Below, piece by piece: positions 63,760 through 64,000 of a stretch of DNA of 64,000 bases. Both the position numbers and the translations under genes were made by a program. Under the pieces are notes generated by a model. That model had not been told where the DNA came from. It did not search any database and saw only the letters and a program-made list of their open reading frames with translations. Source of the DNA: Syntrophaceae bacterium (GTDB taxonomy: Bacteria > Desulfobacterota > Syntrophia > Syntrophales > UBA2192); assembly GCA_013177795.1 (NCBI GenBank), contig JABLXY010000001.1, positions 310,001 through 374,000 on the forward strand. The letters are read 5' to 3'. How positions within the stretch are numbered: position 1 is the stretch's first letter; every line of letters begins with the position of its first letter.

Positions 63760-64000
63760 TTGGAGCGTTCGTTTGCACGAATCCTGCTCGTCCCGCTGGC
63801 CGTTGCCATCGGGATTTTTCTCATCGTCCACTACAACCTCCACGCCTTCTTCATGGACCGGGAGGCGCTCGCGGAGTTTCTTACCTCCTGGGGCGCCCCT
63901 TCCGTGCTGGTCTTCATCGCCCTGCAGATCCTGCAGGTCGTCATCTCGCCCCTGCCCGGCGACGTGACGGGCCTCATCGGGGGGTATCTCTATGGGCCCG
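63760..64000 (+). CDS. TVP38/TMEM64 (VTT-domain) membrane protein, cut by window end
   Basis: The frame opens with a TTG (GGGG ten bases upstream) and reads LERSFARILLVPLAVAIG. It has a transmembrane helix at about 7-24 and a second hydrophobic region ending SPLPGDVTGLIGGYLYGP. The last motif is the start of the VTT/SNARE-associated domain of TVP38/DedA-like proteins. The rest is outside the window. It may be involved in membrane lipid movement, as in the family. Confidence 0.75.
   Translation, partial: MERSFARILLVPLAVAIGIFLIVHYNLHAFFMDREALAEFLTSWGAPSVLVFIALQILQVVISPLPGDVTGLIGGYLYGP

Overview
This window looks like chromosomal DNA of a high-GC Gram-negative bacterium, most likely a deltaproteobacterium (Desulfobacterota, perhaps Syntrophales). 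The evidence is lipid A and LPS-transport genes (lpxH, lptF, lptG), an RND efflux system with an outer-membrane channel, the block tRNA-Leu/tig/clpP/clpX/lon, NtrC-type sigma-54 regulation, and a class of long palindromic and GGAAGTTG-type repeats that I associate with that group. The phylum call is inference; no rRNA gene is present. Nearly all of the window is ordinary core genome. There is one degraded IS3-family element, no prophage and no CRISPR array.

Layout. 1-6.3 kb: tRNA-Asp (cut by the window edge), tRNA-Val, then a proteostasis operon read leftwards (tRNA-Leu, tig, clpP, clpX, lon) and tRNA-Pro. 6.4-18.6 kb, leftward: two small unknown genes, carB, a ComEA-like protein, lysC, tsaE, acpS, folP, ftsH, tilS and a HAD phosphatase. 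18.7-20.6 kb, rightward: a structured leader RNA, a DUF2520 dehydrogenase and panB. 20.6-22.4 kb is the decayed patch: a 123-bp palindromic repeat, the IS3-family element with two single-base lesions, and a broken NifX-like gene. 22.5-29 kb: a YihY/cyclic-nucleotide-domain fusion, a membrane histidine kinase, a sigma-54 activator with two tandem Fis-type DNA-binding domains, and two near-duplicate genes for small secreted lysine-rich proteins. Each duplicate sits behind the same sigma-54 promoter at identical spacing. A lipoprotein and an M48 protease follow.

30-35 kb: initiator tRNA, a polyamine pair (pyruvoyl arginine decarboxylase and agmatinase), lpxH, a PHP hydrolase, and lptF-lptG. 35.5-42.5 kb, leftward: tsaD, DUF2062, rsmA, then a second copy of the pan leader RNA ahead of panC-panD, DUF502, a divergent metK and ahcY. 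42.6-52.5 kb: nadB, purB, HAD proteins, an elongator-type tRNA(CAT), a VCBS-repeat secreted protein, a SagB-type nitroreductase and a rightward operon of a hydrolase, a NUDIX protein and a HAD protein. 52.7-64 kb: queD-folE2, a PII-like protein, an RND efflux operon with its TetR repressor and a dyad operator, a patatin-like protein, a TM0106-type nuclease and the start of a TVP38/VTT membrane protein.

How genes fit together. PanB, PanC, PanD and a DUF2520 reductase could make a full pantothenate route. The two pan loci share a leader RNA with the same promoter geometry, the same internal loop and bulged A, and a downstream terminator, so they are probably controlled by one regulatory RNA. 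The kinase and sigma-54 activator at 24-27 kb probably drive the twin secreted proteins downstream. MetK and AhcY form the methyl cycle. PdaD and SpeB make putrescine. TilS may act on a tRNA(CAT). The TetR-TolC-MFP-RND-PII block is a self-regulated efflux system.
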